A stretch of DNA of 64,000 nucleotides from Pseudomonas viridiflava (GCF_900582625.1 NZ_UTIQ01000016.1:40025-104024); one strand, 5' to 3'; shown: positions 8,175-20,281, counted from the stretch's first letter. The notes: a model not told the origin generated them from the letters alone. Made by a program: numbers and translations.

Positions 8175-8615
8175 CTAGACCGAGCCTTGCAGAGCGTCGC
8201 GGAGCGTGACCAGCTCGTTTTTCAGCTCCGTGAGCTCCGCTGGCTGCTGCGCTGTCGCCTTCAAAATGCACGCGGGAACGCCCATGGCCTGTTCCTGCAA
8301 GGCGCGGCCCTTGTCGGTCAGGTGCAGCTGCACCACGCGTTCGTCCTGACTGCTGCGGGTGCGAGTCAGCAAGCCTTCCGCTTCCAGGCGCTTGAGCAGT
8401 GGGGTGACAGAGCCGGGGTCGGTCAGCAAATGCTGGCTCAACTCGCCGACGGTAATGCCATCGCCTTCCCACAACACCAGCATGGCCAGATATTGCGGGT
8501 AGGTGAGGTTGAGCGCCTGAAGCAGCGGCTTGTACACCTTGGTCATCGCCAGCGAGGTGGAGTACAGCGCGAAGCACAGCTGGTTATCGAGTTTGAGCTG
8601 GTCGGGCGTGGCCAT
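8175..8615 (-). CDS. ohrR: MarR-family organic peroxide sensor OhrR
   Basis: A 146-residue MarR-type dimeric repressor. The peroxide-sensing Cys is at position 14 in LDNQLCFALYS, the family's reactive site, and the winged helix follows (ITVGELSQHLLTDPGSVTPLLKRLEAEGLLTRTRSSQDERVV). Oxidation of this Cys by organic hydroperoxides releases DNA. ATG 8615 with GGAGGC upstream gives the canonical start MATPDQLKLDNQLCF. The gene lies upstream of ohr on the same strand with 147 bp between them, which hold the operator. It is almost certainly autoregulated or co-regulated with ohr. Confidence 0.95.
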   Translation of the reverse strand: MATPDQLKLDNQLCFALYSTSLAMTKVYKPLLQALNLTYPQYLAMLVLWEGDGITVGELSQHLLTDPGSVTPLLKRLEAEGLLTRTRSSQDERVVQLHLTDKGRALQEQAMGVPACILKATAQQPAELTELKNELVTLRDALQGSV

Positions 8616-8718
8616 GGTGCCTCCGGTACATACATAAGGGATGCATAACGTTAGCGCGCTTGTCTTTAATGCGCCACGTTTTAGCGAGCGAGCGTGCCTG
8701 CCAGGCGACACCGCCGCG

Positions 8719-9573
8719 TTAAACCCGGAAGCCTTCGACAATATGTTCCGCCAGGCTCTCGGTCACCGGCGACTGTGTGCGCGTGTTGCGCAGCAGCACG
8801 ATGCTGCACAGCGGCAGTTCCGGCAGGTTTTCGGCTTTCCCGAGAATGCGCATGTCAGGCGTAATCAGGCTTTGCAGCTGGGCCGTCACCGCCAGCCCGG
8901 CGCTGACCACCGCCATGATCGCCGACAGGCTCGGGCTGGTGTACGCCACGCGGTATTGCCGCTCCATGGTGTCCAGCGCATTGCACGCCCACAGGCGGCA
9001 GAAGCAATCGTTGTTGAACATCGCCAAGGGCAGCGGCGTTTGCTCGTGCGGACTGAAGCCCAAGGCCTCGGCCCAGACGAACCGTTCCTGGCGCAGCAGC
9101 TGGCCGATTTCATCGCCGGGCATACGCGTGACGATGGAAAGATCCAGGTCCTGACGCTGCAACAGTTGCGACGACGACTCGCAGTGCACTTCCACCTGCA
9201 CCATCGGGTAGGCCTGGGCGAAGCGCGACAGAATGCCGGGCAGAAAGCGCATCACGTAGTCATCTGGCGTGCCGATGCGCACTGAGCCGACCATGTGCGG
9301 CTCGCGCAAGGTATTCATCACCTCGCCGTGCAATTTCAAAATGCGCCGCGCATAACCGAGCAGCACTTGGCCCTCGGCCGTCAGCCGCACCTGGCGCCCA
9401 TCGCGCTCAAACAAGGCGCGCTGCACCACGTCTTCTTCCAGGCGCTTCATCTGCATGCTCACCGCCGACTGCGTGCGGTTCACCGCTTCCGCCGCGCGGG
9501 TGAAGCCGCCCAGATCGGCGATGGCCACAAAGGTGCGTAACAGTTCGCTGTCGATGCCGACATAGCTGCTCAT
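8719..9573 (-). CDS. LysR family transcriptional regulator (next to DUF1127 gene)
   Basis: A 284-residue LysR regulator. The N-terminal HTH reads ELLRTFVAIADLGGFTRAAEAVNRTQSAVSMQMKRLEE, and the effector domain starts around VGSVRIGTPDDYVMRFLPGIL. ATG 9573 is preceded by GGGAG. It is divergent from the small DUF1127 gene at 9711, a pairing found repeatedly in pseudomonads and suggesting that the DUF1127-DUF3291-ycaQ unit, or its first gene, is the target. Effector unknown. Confidence 0.9.
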   Translation of the reverse strand: MSSYVGIDSELLRTFVAIADLGGFTRAAEAVNRTQSAVSMQMKRLEEDVVQRALFERDGRQVRLTAEGQVLLGYARRILKLHGEVMNTLREPHMVGSVRIGTPDDYVMRFLPGILSRFAQAYPMVQVEVHCESSSQLLQRQDLDLSIVTRMPGDEIGQLLRQERFVWAEALGFSPHEQTPLPLAMFNNDCFCRLWACNALDTMERQYRVAYTSPSLSAIMAVVSAGLAVTAQLQSLITPDMRILGKAENLPELPLCSIVLLRNTRTQSPVTESLAEHIVEGFRV

Positions 9574-9710
9574 TCATCAACTCCCGAGATGGGTCGCATA
9601 AGAAACATTCGTTGGATTGATCTTAGCGCCGGGCGGACACTCTCGCCATCCCCTTCGCGCAGCAGTTCGTCGCACACCTCACGGGGAGCATTGAACAAGG
9701 AGAGCTGATC

Positions 9711-9944
9711 ATGAAAGCGCAAAAAGGTTACGCCATCGCCGCCGCCTTGCCACGTTCGCGGCAGGGTTCCCAAGGCCTGTTCGCCCGGCTGTGGCTGCAA
9801 GTGAAACGCTGGCACCAGCTGGCCGCGCAACGCCGCCTGCTGGCGAGCATGCCGGACGCTACGCTCAAAGACTTGGGCCTGTCGCGTTCCGACATCGAGC
9901 AGGAAGTGGAACGGCCATTCTGGGACGACCCAATGAAACGCTGA
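9711..9944 (+). CDS. DUF1127 small basic protein
   Basis: A 77-residue protein ending in the DUF1127 signature RRLLASMPDATLKDLGLSRSDIEQEVERPFW. Members are arginine-rich, cytoplasmic and often RNA-binding; some influence phosphate, carbon or motility control, but the role of this one is unknown. GGAGAG lies just upstream of ATG 9711. It is first in a likely operon with the DUF3291 gene (32 bp) and the ycaQ-like gene (overlapping). Confidence 0.88.
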   Translation: MKAQKGYAIAAALPRSRQGSQGLFARLWLQVKRWHQLAAQRRLLASMPDATLKDLGLSRSDIEQEVERPFWDDPMKR

Positions 9945-9976
9945 GCCCACCTCCAACCGCAGCCAAGGAAGACCGC

Positions 9977-10474
9977 ATGAACCCGCACTACCACCTGGCG
10001 CAAGTCAACATTGCCCGCACCAAAGCCCCGCTCGATGACCCGTTGATGCGGGGCTTCGTTGAGCAATTGGACCCCATCAATCAACTGGCCGATCGCAGCC
10101 CTGGTTTCGTCTGGCGGCTGCAAACGGAGGAGGGCGACGCCACCTCGATTCTGCTGTTCGACGACCCGCGCCTAATCGTCAACCTGTCGGTCTGGACCTC
10201 GTTCGAGGCGCTGAAGGCCTATGTGTACAGCGGCGACCACCTCAGCGTTCTGAAGTCGAAGAAAAGCTGGATGGAGAAACTCGACACGCCGTCGTTGGCC
10301 CTGTGGTGGCTGCCCGTCGGCCAGTTGCCAACGCCCGAGGAGGCCAAAGAGCGCTTGGCGCTTTTGGCAAAAAACGGCCCCAGCGCGACTGTATTCACCT
10401 TCGCCAGGCCGTATCCTGCACCCGAAGCCGAACCAGGTGCAGCCGATGTCCACACCGCTATCGCTATCCCTTAA
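9977..10474 (+). CDS. DUF3291 domain protein
   Basis: A 165-residue protein of the DUF3291 family, a dimeric alpha-beta barrel-like fold related to antibiotic biosynthesis monooxygenase domains. Features include YHLAQVNIARTKAPLDDPLMRGFVEQLDPINQLADRSPGFVWRLQ and NLSVWTSFEALKAYVYSGDH. ATG 9977 has AAGGAAG upstream and gives the family start. The gene overlaps the next reading frame by 29 bp, indicating translational coupling. Biochemical role not established. Confidence 0.85.
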   Translation: MNPHYHLAQVNIARTKAPLDDPLMRGFVEQLDPINQLADRSPGFVWRLQTEEGDATSILLFDDPRLIVNLSVWTSFEALKAYVYSGDHLSVLKSKKSWMEKLDTPSLALWWLPVGQLPTPEEAKERLALLAKNGPSATVFTFARPYPAPEAEPGAADVHTAIAIP

Positions 10475-11663
10475 CCAGGCCCGCCGCCTGGCCTTGAGCG
10501 CCCAAGGTTTTGCCGACCGCAGCCGCGCCAGCGAAGTCAAACCGGCGCGTTTCAACGCGTTGATTGAGCGCTTGGGCGTGGTGCAGATCGACTCGGTGAA
10601 CGCCGTGGTCCGCTCCCATTACCTGCCGTTGTTTTCCCGCCTCGGCGACTATTCGCCCAGCCTGCTCGAGCAGGCTGCATGGGGCCGGGGCAAACGCCGA
10701 ACCCTTTTCGAATACTGGGGCCATGAAGCCTCGCTGATGCCGTTCGCGGTGTATCCGCTGATGCGTTGGCGCATGCAGCGCGCCGCCCACGGTCAGGGCA
10801 TCTACCAGCGCCTCGCCACGTTTGGAAGAGAGCAGCAGCACGTGGTGCAGCGCGTGCTCGCCACGGTGCGCGACAGCGGCGCGACGGGCGCGGGTGCGCT
10901 GACGACCCGGGTAGAACGCGCCGGCCCCTGGTGGGACTGGAGCGCAGAGAAAATGGCGCTGGAATGGTTGTTCGCCGCTGGCGAAGTGACCGTAGCCGGG
11001 CGACGCGGCTTCGAGCGGCTATACGACTTGCCCGAGCGCGTGGTCCCCCACGCCTGGCTCAACCACGCCGACGTGCCGGAAGCCGAGGCGCAACGCCAGC
11101 TCCTGCTACACGCCGCTGCGGCGTTGGGCGTGGCCACCGAAAAAGACTTACGCGATTACTTTCGCCTCGACCCCAAAGACAGCCAGGCGCGGCTGGCCGA
11201 GCTGCTCGAAGCCGGCGCGTTGCAAGCGGTCACCGTGCAGAGTTGGGACAAAACCGCCTATAGCCTTCCGGCGCTCAGCATCCCCCGTAGCGTAAAAGCC
11301 TCGACGTTGCTGTCGCCGTTCGATTCGCTTGTCTGGGAACGCGCGCGCACCGAGCGGCTCTTCGACTTCCGCTACCGCCTGGAGATTTACACCCCGCAAG
11401 CCAAACGCGTGTACGGCTATTACGTGCTGCCATTCCTGCACAACGAGCGGCTGGCCGCCCGGGTCGACCTGCGCGCCGAGCGCAGCAGCGGGCGTCTGTT
11501 GGTGCATGCGCTGCACGAGGAAACGGTGGGCCTGGATGAGGAGGGCGTGCAGGCCCTGGCGCGTAATTTAATAGCCATGGCGCAATGGTTGGGGTTGTCG
11601 CAGGTGGAGGTGAGTTGTGCGAAAGCCGAGAGTCAGCGGCTGCGCAGCGCGCTTCGCGCCTAA
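10446..11663 (+). CDS. ycaQ: YcaQ-like DNA glycosylase (HTH_42 / winged-helix family)
   Basis: A 405-residue protein collinear with E. coli YcaQ, a DNA glycosylase that unhooks interstrand crosslinks made by nitrogen mustard-type alkylators. The catalytic Q-phi-D motif is present in LGVVQIDSVNAVVRSHYLPLFSRLG. Other YcaQ landmarks are FEYWGHEASLMP, the ALGVATEKDLRDYFRL winged-helix region, LLSPFDSLVWERARTERLFDFRYRLEIYTP and KRVYGYYVLPFLHNERLAARVDL. A GTG nine bases upstream (10437) opens the frame; I prefer ATG 10446. It overlaps the end of the DUF3291 gene, so the two are probably co-transcribed. The activity is inferred from the motif; specificity within the AlkZ/YcaQ group is not certain. 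Confidence 0.9.
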   Translation: MSTPLSLSLNQARRLALSAQGFADRSRASEVKPARFNALIERLGVVQIDSVNAVVRSHYLPLFSRLGDYSPSLLEQAAWGRGKRRTLFEYWGHEASLMPFAVYPLMRWRMQRAAHGQGIYQRLATFGREQQHVVQRVLATVRDSGATGAGALTTRVERAGPWWDWSAEKMALEWLFAAGEVTVAGRRGFERLYDLPERVVPHAWLNHADVPEAEAQRQLLLHAAAALGVATEKDLRDYFRLDPKDSQARLAELLEAGALQAVTVQSWDKTAYSLPALSIPRSVKASTLLSPFDSLVWERARTERLFDFRYRLEIYTPQAKRVYGYYVLPFLHNERLAARVDLRAERSSGRLLVHALHEETVGLDEEGVQALARNLIAMAQWLGLSQVEVSCAKAESQRLRSALRA

Positions 11664-11713
11664 TGGCACGGCCGCCCGGCCGGTCTGCAGCTCGCCTGCG
11701 CGGAATCACTTAC

Positions 11714-11879
11714 TCCGTCACCCCCGCGAAGGCGGGGGTCCAGGCGCGGTGATTGACGGGTTTACTCCGAACCGCTCTTTCGCCGTCCCACCGCATCGCG
11801 GCTAAAGCCGCTCCCACAAAAAACAAAAGGCAGGCGTCGAGGCTTCGCTCCCCTGTAGGAGCGGCTTCAGCCGCGATGC
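11714..11879. repeat. Cluster of three palindromic repeats from two families
   Basis: Between ycaQ and atsA (convergent ends) lie a CCCGCGAAGGCGGGG palindrome with CGTCA/TCCAG flanks (11714-11743), a REP with core CGCGGCTAAAGCCGC (11793-11818), and its inverted partner with core GCGGCTTCAGCCGC (11853-11879). The last two form a back-to-back REP pair. They probably act as the 3' end signal for both convergent genes. Confidence 0.85.
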
Positions 11880-11894
11880 TCTTGCTGCACGCTC

Positions 11895-14378
<2,484 letters not shown>

Positions 14379-14382
<4 letters not shown>

Positions 14383-15971
14383 GCGGTTCTCCAGCGCGTT
14401 GCCCGCGCTTCGATAAATTGGCCGAGGGCGTTCAGGGCGGCGCCCGTGAGGCCGATGAGGAGCATGGCGGCCATTACCTGATCCATGCGAAACAGCTGCT
14501 GCGCGCCGATCATCAAGGTGCCGATGCCGTAGCCCGAGGCCATGAAATATTCCGCGCCGATGGTGCCGAGCCAGGCGTAGATCAGACCCAGGCGCAGGCC
14601 CGCGAAAATCGCCGGCGTGGCGCCCGGAAGAATCAGTAGGCGCAAACGCTGGAACAGATTCAGGCGCAGCGCCGTAGCGGCTTCGCCCAACTGCGGCGAC
14701 AGGTTGCGAATGCCCCGTTGAGTAGCCACCAGCAGCGGGAAAAACGCCGCCAGCCCGACGAACACCAACTTCGCCAATTCACCCAGACCGAACCAGGCGG
14801 TGAGCAGTGGCACCCAGGCGAAAATCGCGATTTGGCGTAGCGCGGACAAACTCGGACCCAGCAGCCGGTCGGTGCGCGACGACAACCCCAGCACCACGCC
14901 CAGCACAAAGCCCAGACCGCCGCCGACCAGCAAACCGGCCAGCGCGCGCAGCAGGCTGTGGCCCATGGCGGTCAGCAAACTGCCGTCGCTCACGCCGGCA
15001 TAGCCGCTGAGCACCACCTGCCAGGGGCTGACCAGCACGTTGCTGTCCACCCAATGCAATTGGCTAGCCGCCTGCCAGAGCGCCACCAGGCCCAGCGGCA
15101 ACAGCCACGGCTGCCAGCGCTGCCAACCACTGCCCACGGGGCGGCGGCGAAACTCGGCGGTGGGCGGGTGCGGCCAGAACAACAGCGCGCGGTCGAGCAG
15201 GGTGATGCCGCGTTCCATCAGTACGCCGACGATGCCGATGATGAAGATGCAGACGAACACCACGTCGAGCATGAACAACTGGCGGCCCCAGACCATCAGG
15301 TAGCCGATGCCTTCACTGGAGGCGAGCAACTCCACGGCCAGCAACGACGACCAGCCGGTGGCGAGCGCCAAGCGCAACCCCCCCATAAACGACGGCAGGG
15401 CGGCGGGCAACACCAGGCGCCAGATCAGCAGGTAGGCCGGCAAGCGCAACACAGCGGCGGCTTCGCGCAATTTCGGCTGGGCGTCGCGCACGCCGACCAG
15501 GGTGTGGATGGTCACCGGCACCACCACGGCCTTGACCAGCACCACCAGCTTCAAGGTTTCACCAATGCCAAACAGCAGCATGAACAGCGGAATCCAGGCC
15601 AGGGTTGGAACCTGTGCAAGCGCGCTGAAGGTCGGGAATATCAGCCGTTCCGCCCGTGGGCTGAAGCCCAGCGTGGCGCCCAACACTGCGCCAACCGCCA
15701 CGCCAACCGACAACCCCCAAAACAAGCGCTGCAGGCTGATCCACAAGTGACCGAGCAAATCGTCGCGGCCCAGTTCCACAGCGCTTTGCCAGACCAAAGC
15801 CGGCGCCGGCAGGGTTTGCGCGGACATCCAGCCGTAGCGCGCGGCCAGCGCCCAGAACACCAACAACAAGGCCGGCACCACCCAAGGCCACAGCGCTTGG
15901 CGCGCAGCGGTTGGGCTGAAGGCGAAGCGTCGAGTGGGCGGATTCAACGTAAGGGGGCGGGCGCTTGCCAT
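14379..15971 (-). CDS. atsB: Sulfate ester ABC transporter permease AtsB (fused double permease)
   Basis: A 530-residue inner-membrane permease built from two BPD_transp_1 domains in one chain. The first EAA-type loop is near LREAAAVLRLPAYLLIWRLVLPAALP and the second near LGEAATALRLNLFQRLRLLILPGATP. Each half has five to six hydrophobic helices. A fused permease is characteristic of AtsB, whereas most sulfonate transporters use two copies of one short permease. First gene of the minus-strand atsBCA operon; its promoter must lie in the AT-rich gap shared with atsR. Confidence 0.92.
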
Positions 15972-16284
15972 ATCAGTAACCCGATGACGCGAAAGCAGGG
16001 AAGAAGGGCTTAGATATATTCTTCATAGGTATATCAAATTCGTTTATCTGCGCTTTTTAAGCTAAGAACTGCATTTAAGGGCCGCCCCCGCAGCCAGGCA
16101 AATGCCTTTCTTGAATACTTTTTATGCTTTTCCCGCATGGGCGTTCGGGGCCACGCTGATCATCACTTAGGTCATATGGTTACTAAAAAATAATTTAATA
16201 GTATTTAAAGTTTTGTTCCTGCTGTGCCTTATTCGCGGCTCTAGCTGGCGCGGTGCCGGCATTTTTTGGCGGGAGCCTGCAACG
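15972..16284. promoter_or_regulatory. Divergent atsB/atsR promoter region
   Basis: A 313-bp gap, markedly AT-rich in two stretches: 16010-16045 (facing atsB, containing the interrupted inverted repeat GATATA...TATATC seen on the minus strand) and 16180-16211 (facing atsR). The latter holds TAATTTAATAGTATTTAA (16191-16208), almost repeated upstream of the TonB receptor gene at 36163-36180. ATCACTTA precedes it in both places. In pseudomonads such regions are activated by CysB under sulfate starvation; calling these CysB-related sites is inference. Confidence 0.55.
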
Positions 16285-17328
16285 ATGAATACCTTCTTTA
16301 ACTCGGCATTGAGCCTGTTCGCCTCGCCGCTGCTGGCAGGATTACTCGGCGTGTTTCCGCTGGTGGCTCACGGCGCGCCAGAACCGCTGACGGAAATTCG
16401 CATCGCCGTGCCTGACCTCAGCGCGGTGGCCACCCACAGCGGCGGCGGCATCGTCGACGTGGTGCGCGAGCAACAATTATTCGAAAAAGCGCTGGCGGCC
16501 GACGGCATCAAGGTTCAGTGGAATTTCTTCAAGGGCGCCGGTCCCGCTATTAACGAAGCATTCGCCAACGGCCAGGTCGATCTGGCGTACCTGGGCGACC
16601 TGGCGGCCATCGTCGGTAAATCCAACGGCCTCGACACCCGGCTGCTGAGCGCCACGGCGCGCGACGTGAAGCTGTATCTCGGCGTGCTACCGGGTTCCGG
16701 TATTCAGTCGCTGGCGGATTTGAAGGGCAAGCGCGTGGGCATCTTCCGGGGTACCGCTGTGCAGCTGTCGTTCGACGCTGCGCTCGTGAGCCAGGGCCTG
16801 ACGGAGAAAGATATCAAGGTCATTAACCTGGACTTCACCGCGTCCACCTCGGCGCTGGTGGCCAAGCAAATCGACGCCACCTGGGGCGCTTCCAACCTGA
16901 CGGCGCTGCGCGCGCGCGGCCTGGTCGACATTCCGCTGACCACCAAAGACCTTAACGGCGCCGGCAGTGTGCAGAGCGTACTGGTGGGTTCGGGGGCCTT
17001 TGTCGATGCGCACCCGGACATCGTCAAACGCCTGCTCAAGGCGCAGGAAACCGCCGTGCAGTGGGTCAGTGACGAGGCGAATAAAGAGGCGTACATCCAA
17101 TTGGTCTCGCGCCTGGCGGGCTATCCGGCGCTGATTCTGCAAACCGACCTGGGCGATGAACAGCTTGGCCACTTGTTCCAGACCCGGCTGGACCCCGAGT
17201 TTCTCGGCAAGTTGGATGCGTCGATCAAACTGGCCGGTGAGCAGCGGCTGATTCGTAAACCCTTCAGCACCGCCGAGTGGCTGGCCAAAGACGTGGCAAC
17301 TACGCAGCCGGCGGTGGCTGCGCAGTAG
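16285..17328 (+). CDS. atsR: Sulfate ester-binding periplasmic protein AtsR
   Basis: A 347-residue ABC substrate-binding protein of the SsuA/TauA/NrtA type. The signal peptide runs over residues 1-31 (hydrophobic ALSLFASPLLAGLLGVFPLVAHGA). The mature part starts with ITEIRIAVPDLSAVATHSGGGIVD-like sequence and contains FANGQVDLAYLGDLAAIVGK and LADLKGKRVGIFRGTAVQLSFD. It captures aryl and alkyl sulfate esters in the periplasm and hands them to AtsB/AtsC. ATG 16285 is preceded by GGGAGCC and gives a proper signal peptide, so the upstream codons are not used. Divergent from atsB; its end is only 5 bp from the convergent liuE. Confidence 0.92.
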   Translation: MNTFFNSALSLFASPLLAGLLGVFPLVAHGAPEPLTEIRIAVPDLSAVATHSGGGIVDVVREQQLFEKALAADGIKVQWNFFKGAGPAINEAFANGQVDLAYLGDLAAIVGKSNGLDTRLLSATARDVKLYLGVLPGSGIQSLADLKGKRVGIFRGTAVQLSFDAALVSQGLTEKDIKVINLDFTASTSALVAKQIDATWGASNLTALRARGLVDIPLTTKDLNGAGSVQSVLVGSGAFVDAHPDIVKRLLKAQETAVQWVSDEANKEAYIQLVSRLAGYPALILQTDLGDEQLGHLFQTRLDPEFLGKLDASIKLAGEQRLIRKPFSTAEWLAKDVATTQPAVAAQ

Positions 17329-17333
17329 CAGGG

Positions 17334-18236
17334 TTACTGCTTGGCGAGAAAGGCTTTGGCAGCCCGCGAACCGTTGGCCTTGCCCAGTACCTCGCAAATG
17401 CCTTGGCCCGCCGCGATCAGTTTCGCCATGTCGATGCCGGTGCTAATGCCCATGCCGTTGAGCATGTAGAGCACGTCTTCGGTGGCGACGTTGCCGGTGG
17501 CGCCCTTGGCATACGGGCAGCCGCCGAGGCCGGCGACGGAGCTGTCGAACACGGCGATGCCTTCTTGCAGGCTGGCGTAGATGTTCACCAGCGCCTGGCC
17601 GAACGTGTCGTGGAAATGGCCGGCGAGTTTGTCGCGGGCGATATCGCGACCGACCACCTCGAACAGCCGTCGGGTGCTGGCTGGCGTGCCGGTGCCGATG
17701 GTGTCGCCCAGCGAGACTTCGTAGCAGCCCATGGCGAACAGCTCCCGCGCAACCATGGCCACCTGTTCTGGCGCAATCTCGCCCTCATACGGGCAGCCCA
17801 GCACGCAGGACACATAACCGCGCACGCTGACGTTGTGCTGCTGCGCCAACTCCATCACCGGCGCAAAGCGCGCCAGGCTCTCGCTGATCGAACAGTTGAT
17901 GTTCTTCTGCGAAAACGCTTCCGAGGCCGCCGCGAATACCGCCACTTCGCTGACGCCGGCTTCAATCGCTGCTTCCAGGCCCTTGAGATTGGGGGTTAGC
18001 GCACCGTACGTAACGCCGGGCTGGCGCTGGAGCTGGGCAAACACCTCGGCGGAGCCGGCCATTTGCGGCACCCACTTGGGCGACACGAAACTGCCAACCT
18101 CGATATAGCGCACGCCAGCGGCCGACAGCTGATCGACCAAGCGCACCTTGGCGTCGACGCTGATGGCCTGTTGTTCATTCTGTAAACCGTCGCGCGGGCC
18201 GACTTCGACCAGGCGGACGTGGGTGGGCAAGACCAT
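17334..18236 (-). CDS. liuE: Hydroxymethylglutaryl-CoA lyase LiuE
   Basis: A 300-residue TIM-barrel lyase of the HMGL family, which splits 3-hydroxy-3-methylglutaryl-CoA into acetoacetate and acetyl-CoA, the last step of leucine degradation. Key elements: VEVGPRDGLQNE with the catalytic Arg-Asp pair, HFHDTFGQAL with the metal His residues, and the active-site Cys loop SVAGLGGCPYAKGATGNVATED. ATG 18236 has GGGAGAG upstream; longer readings cross a REP element and are not used. Terminal gene of the liu operon, separated from liuD by 110 bp containing a REP pair. Confidence 0.96.
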   Translation of the reverse strand: MVLPTHVRLVEVGPRDGLQNEQQAISVDAKVRLVDQLSAAGVRYIEVGSFVSPKWVPQMAGSAEVFAQLQRQPGVTYGALTPNLKGLEAAIEAGVSEVAVFAAASEAFSQKNINCSISESLARFAPVMELAQQHNVSVRGYVSCVLGCPYEGEIAPEQVAMVARELFAMGCYEVSLGDTIGTGTPASTRRLFEVVGRDIARDKLAGHFHDTFGQALVNIYASLQEGIAVFDSSVAGLGGCPYAKGATGNVATEDVLYMLNGMGISTGIDMAKLIAAGQGICEVLGKANGSRAAKAFLAKQ

Positions 18237-18265
18237 TTCACTCTCCCAAAACAACATCGTTCTAC

Positions 18266-18328
18266 TGTACGAGCGAGCTTGCTCGCGAATGGCGTTTGCA
18301 GGGTTCGCGAGCAAGCTCGCTCCTACAA
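18266..18328. repeat. Inverted REP pair (GAGC-AAGCTT-GCTC type) between liuD and liuE
   Basis: Two copies of a palindrome with core CGAGCAAGCTCG, one ending GCTCGCGAA and the other starting TTCGCGAGC, arranged head to head and flanked by TAC/GTA. This REP family differs from those elsewhere in the operon. In mRNA it would form two hairpins between liuD and liuE. Confidence 0.85.
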
Positions 18329-18346
18329 CAGCAACAGCAGTTGCGT

Positions 18347-20281
18347 TTATTCCAGCTCCACCAACACCGCACCTTCGGCCACCATTTCGCCTTCGGCGCA
18401 GTACAGCGCTTTGACGGTGCCATCGTGCGGGGCGCGGATGCTGTGTTCCATTTTCATCGCTTCCAGTACCACCAGCGGCGTGCCGGCTTGAACGGTTTGG
18501 CCGGCTTCTACCAGCACGCGCACGATACTGCCGTTCATGGGCGCCGTCAGCCCGCCGTGCTGCTGATGGCTGGCCTCGGCAGCGGCGATGGGGTCGAACT
18601 GTTGCACGGCGTGCAGCTCGTTATTCCAGCGCAGGAACAAGGTCGTGCCTTGGCGGATGGCCAGGTGCTGGGTGGTGACGCCGTTGGCGTTTACCCGTAG
18701 CTGATCGCCTTGGCGCGTGATGGTCGCGTCGGCGTCGCGAAGGCGCACCACGCGTTGCTCGCCAGCGCAGGTCAGGTGCAGGTCGGTTTCGCTGGCCAGG
18801 CCGGCGCGCCAACCCGTGCTGGCGGCCCACGGGCTGTGCGGATCATCGTCACGCCACACAGGCGTTGCGGTCAGCTGCCAGGCGCGGGCGGCCAGTTGCC
18901 AGAAGGCTTCGGGCCGTTCGCCGGGAGGCGGCAGCAGCTCGGGCTGAAAGCGCGGAATAAAGCCGGTATCCAGCTCGGCGGCGGCGAAGGCGGGGTGCGC
19001 GAGAATGCGCTGCAAGAACGCCAGGTTGGTCTTTAGGCCGCCTACGGCAAATTCGCCGAGCATGGCCAACAAACGCAGGCGCGCTTCCTCGCGGTTTTCG
19101 CCCCAGGCAATCAACTTGCCCAGCATCGGGTCGTAGAACGGCGACACCGCGTCGCCTTCCGCCACACCGCTGTCCACGCGCCGACCCGCGCCAGGTGCCG
19201 ATTCGCGGTACAGCTGCAAGGTGCCGGTGGCGGGCAGGAAGTCGTTGTCGGGGTCTTCGGCGTACAGGCGCACTTCAATGGCATGGCCTATCAACGGCAC
19301 CTGCTCTTGCGTTAGCGGCAGCGCTTCGCCGCGCGCCACGCGAATTTGCCAGGCCACCAGGTCGAGGCCGGTGATGGCTTCGGTGACCGGGTGCTCCACT
19401 TGCAGGCGCGTGTTCATTTCCATAAAGAAAAAGTCGCCGCGCGCATCCAGCAAAAACTCCACCGTGCCGGCGCCCACGTAGCCGATGGCCTGGGCCGCTT
19501 TAACGGCCGCTTCGCCCATGGCCCGGCGCTGCTCAGGGCTAAGGCCGGGGGCGGGGGCTTCTTCGACGACTTTCTGGTGGCGGCGCTGAATCGAGCAATC
19601 GCGTTCGTTGAGGTACAAGCAGTGGCCGTGCATGTCGGCGAACACCTGGATCTCCACGTGCCGAGGTTTGAGCACGTATTTTTCCACCAGCATCTGGCTG
19701 TTGCCAAACGAGGACAGCGCCTCGCGCTGCGCAGACGCCAAGGCCTCGGCCAACTCGCCCTCGTGCTCGACCACTTTCATGCCTTTGCCGCCACCGCCGG
19801 CCGTGGCTTTGAGCAGCACCGGATAGCCGATGCGCTGGGCGGCGTCGCGGAAGGTGGCGAGGTCTTGCGCCTCGCCGTGGTAGCCGGGCACCAGCGGAAC
19901 GCCAGCTTTTTCCATCAGCGCTTTGGCGGCCGACTTGCTGCCCATGGCGTCGATGGCAGAGGCGGGCGGGCCGAGAAAAATCAGCCCGGCCGCTTCGATG
20001 GCCCGGGCGAAATCGGCGTTTTCGGAGAGAAAACCGTAACCGGGGTGGATTGCCTGGGCGCCGCTGGCCTGAGCGGCGGCGATCAGTTTGTCGATGCGCA
20101 GGTAGCTCTCAGCCGGCTTGGCGCCGCCCAGATTCACGGCGCTGTCGGCCTCGCGCACATGGCGGGCGCGGCGGTCGATGTCGCTGTGCACGGCCACGGT
20201 GCTCAGGCCCATGGCCTTTGCCGTGCGCATCACGCGGCAGGCGATCTCGCCTCGGTTGGCGACGAGTAAACGGTTGATCAT
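18347..20281 (-). CDS. liuD: Methylcrotonyl-CoA carboxylase biotin-containing alpha subunit LiuD
   Basis: A 644-residue subunit that carboxylates biotin with ATP and bicarbonate and delivers it to LiuB for converting 3-methylcrotonyl-CoA to 3-methylglutaconyl-CoA. Domains in order: biotin carboxylase N-domain (MINRLLVANRGEIACRVMRTAK), ATP-grasp with the glycine loop KATAGGGGKGMKVV and MNTRLQVEHPVTE, biotin carboxylase C-domain, a BT linker and a biotinyl domain with EAMKMEH, in which Lys610 is the biotin site. The length is typical of MCC alpha. The start overlaps the liuC stop (ATGA), so the two are coupled. Confidence 0.96.
   Translation of the reverse strand: MINRLLVANRGEIACRVMRTAKAMGLSTVAVHSDIDRRARHVREADSAVNLGGAKPAESYLRIDKLIAAAQASGAQAIHPGYGFLSENADFARAIEAAGLIFLGPPASAIDAMGSKSAAKALMEKAGVPLVPGYHGEAQDLATFRDAAQRIGYPVLLKATAGGGGKGMKVVEHEGELAEALASAQREALSSFGNSQMLVEKYVLKPRHVEIQVFADMHGHCLYLNERDCSIQRRHQKVVEEAPAPGLSPEQRRAMGEAAVKAAQAIGYVGAGTVEFLLDARGDFFFMEMNTRLQVEHPVTEAITGLDLVAWQIRVARGEALPLTQEQVPLIGHAIEVRLYAEDPDNDFLPATGTLQLYRESAPGAGRRVDSGVAEGDAVSPFYDPMLGKLIAWGENREEARLRLLAMLGEFAVGGLKTNLAFLQRILAHPAFAAAELDTGFIPRFQPELLPPPGERPEAFWQLAARAWQLTATPVWRDDDPHSPWAASTGWRAGLASETDLHLTCAGEQRVVRLRDADATITRQGDQLRVNANGVTTQHLAIRQGTTLFLRWNNELHAVQQFDPIAAAEASHQQHGGLTAPMNGSIVRVLVEAGQTVQAGTPLVVLEAMKMEHSIRAPHDGTVKALYCAEGEMVAEGAVLVELE

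Noticed and set aside
14958..16013. 351-codon open frame antisense to atsB
   Set aside because: Gln/His/Ala-rich shadow of a membrane protein gene; the atsB frame has two permease domains.
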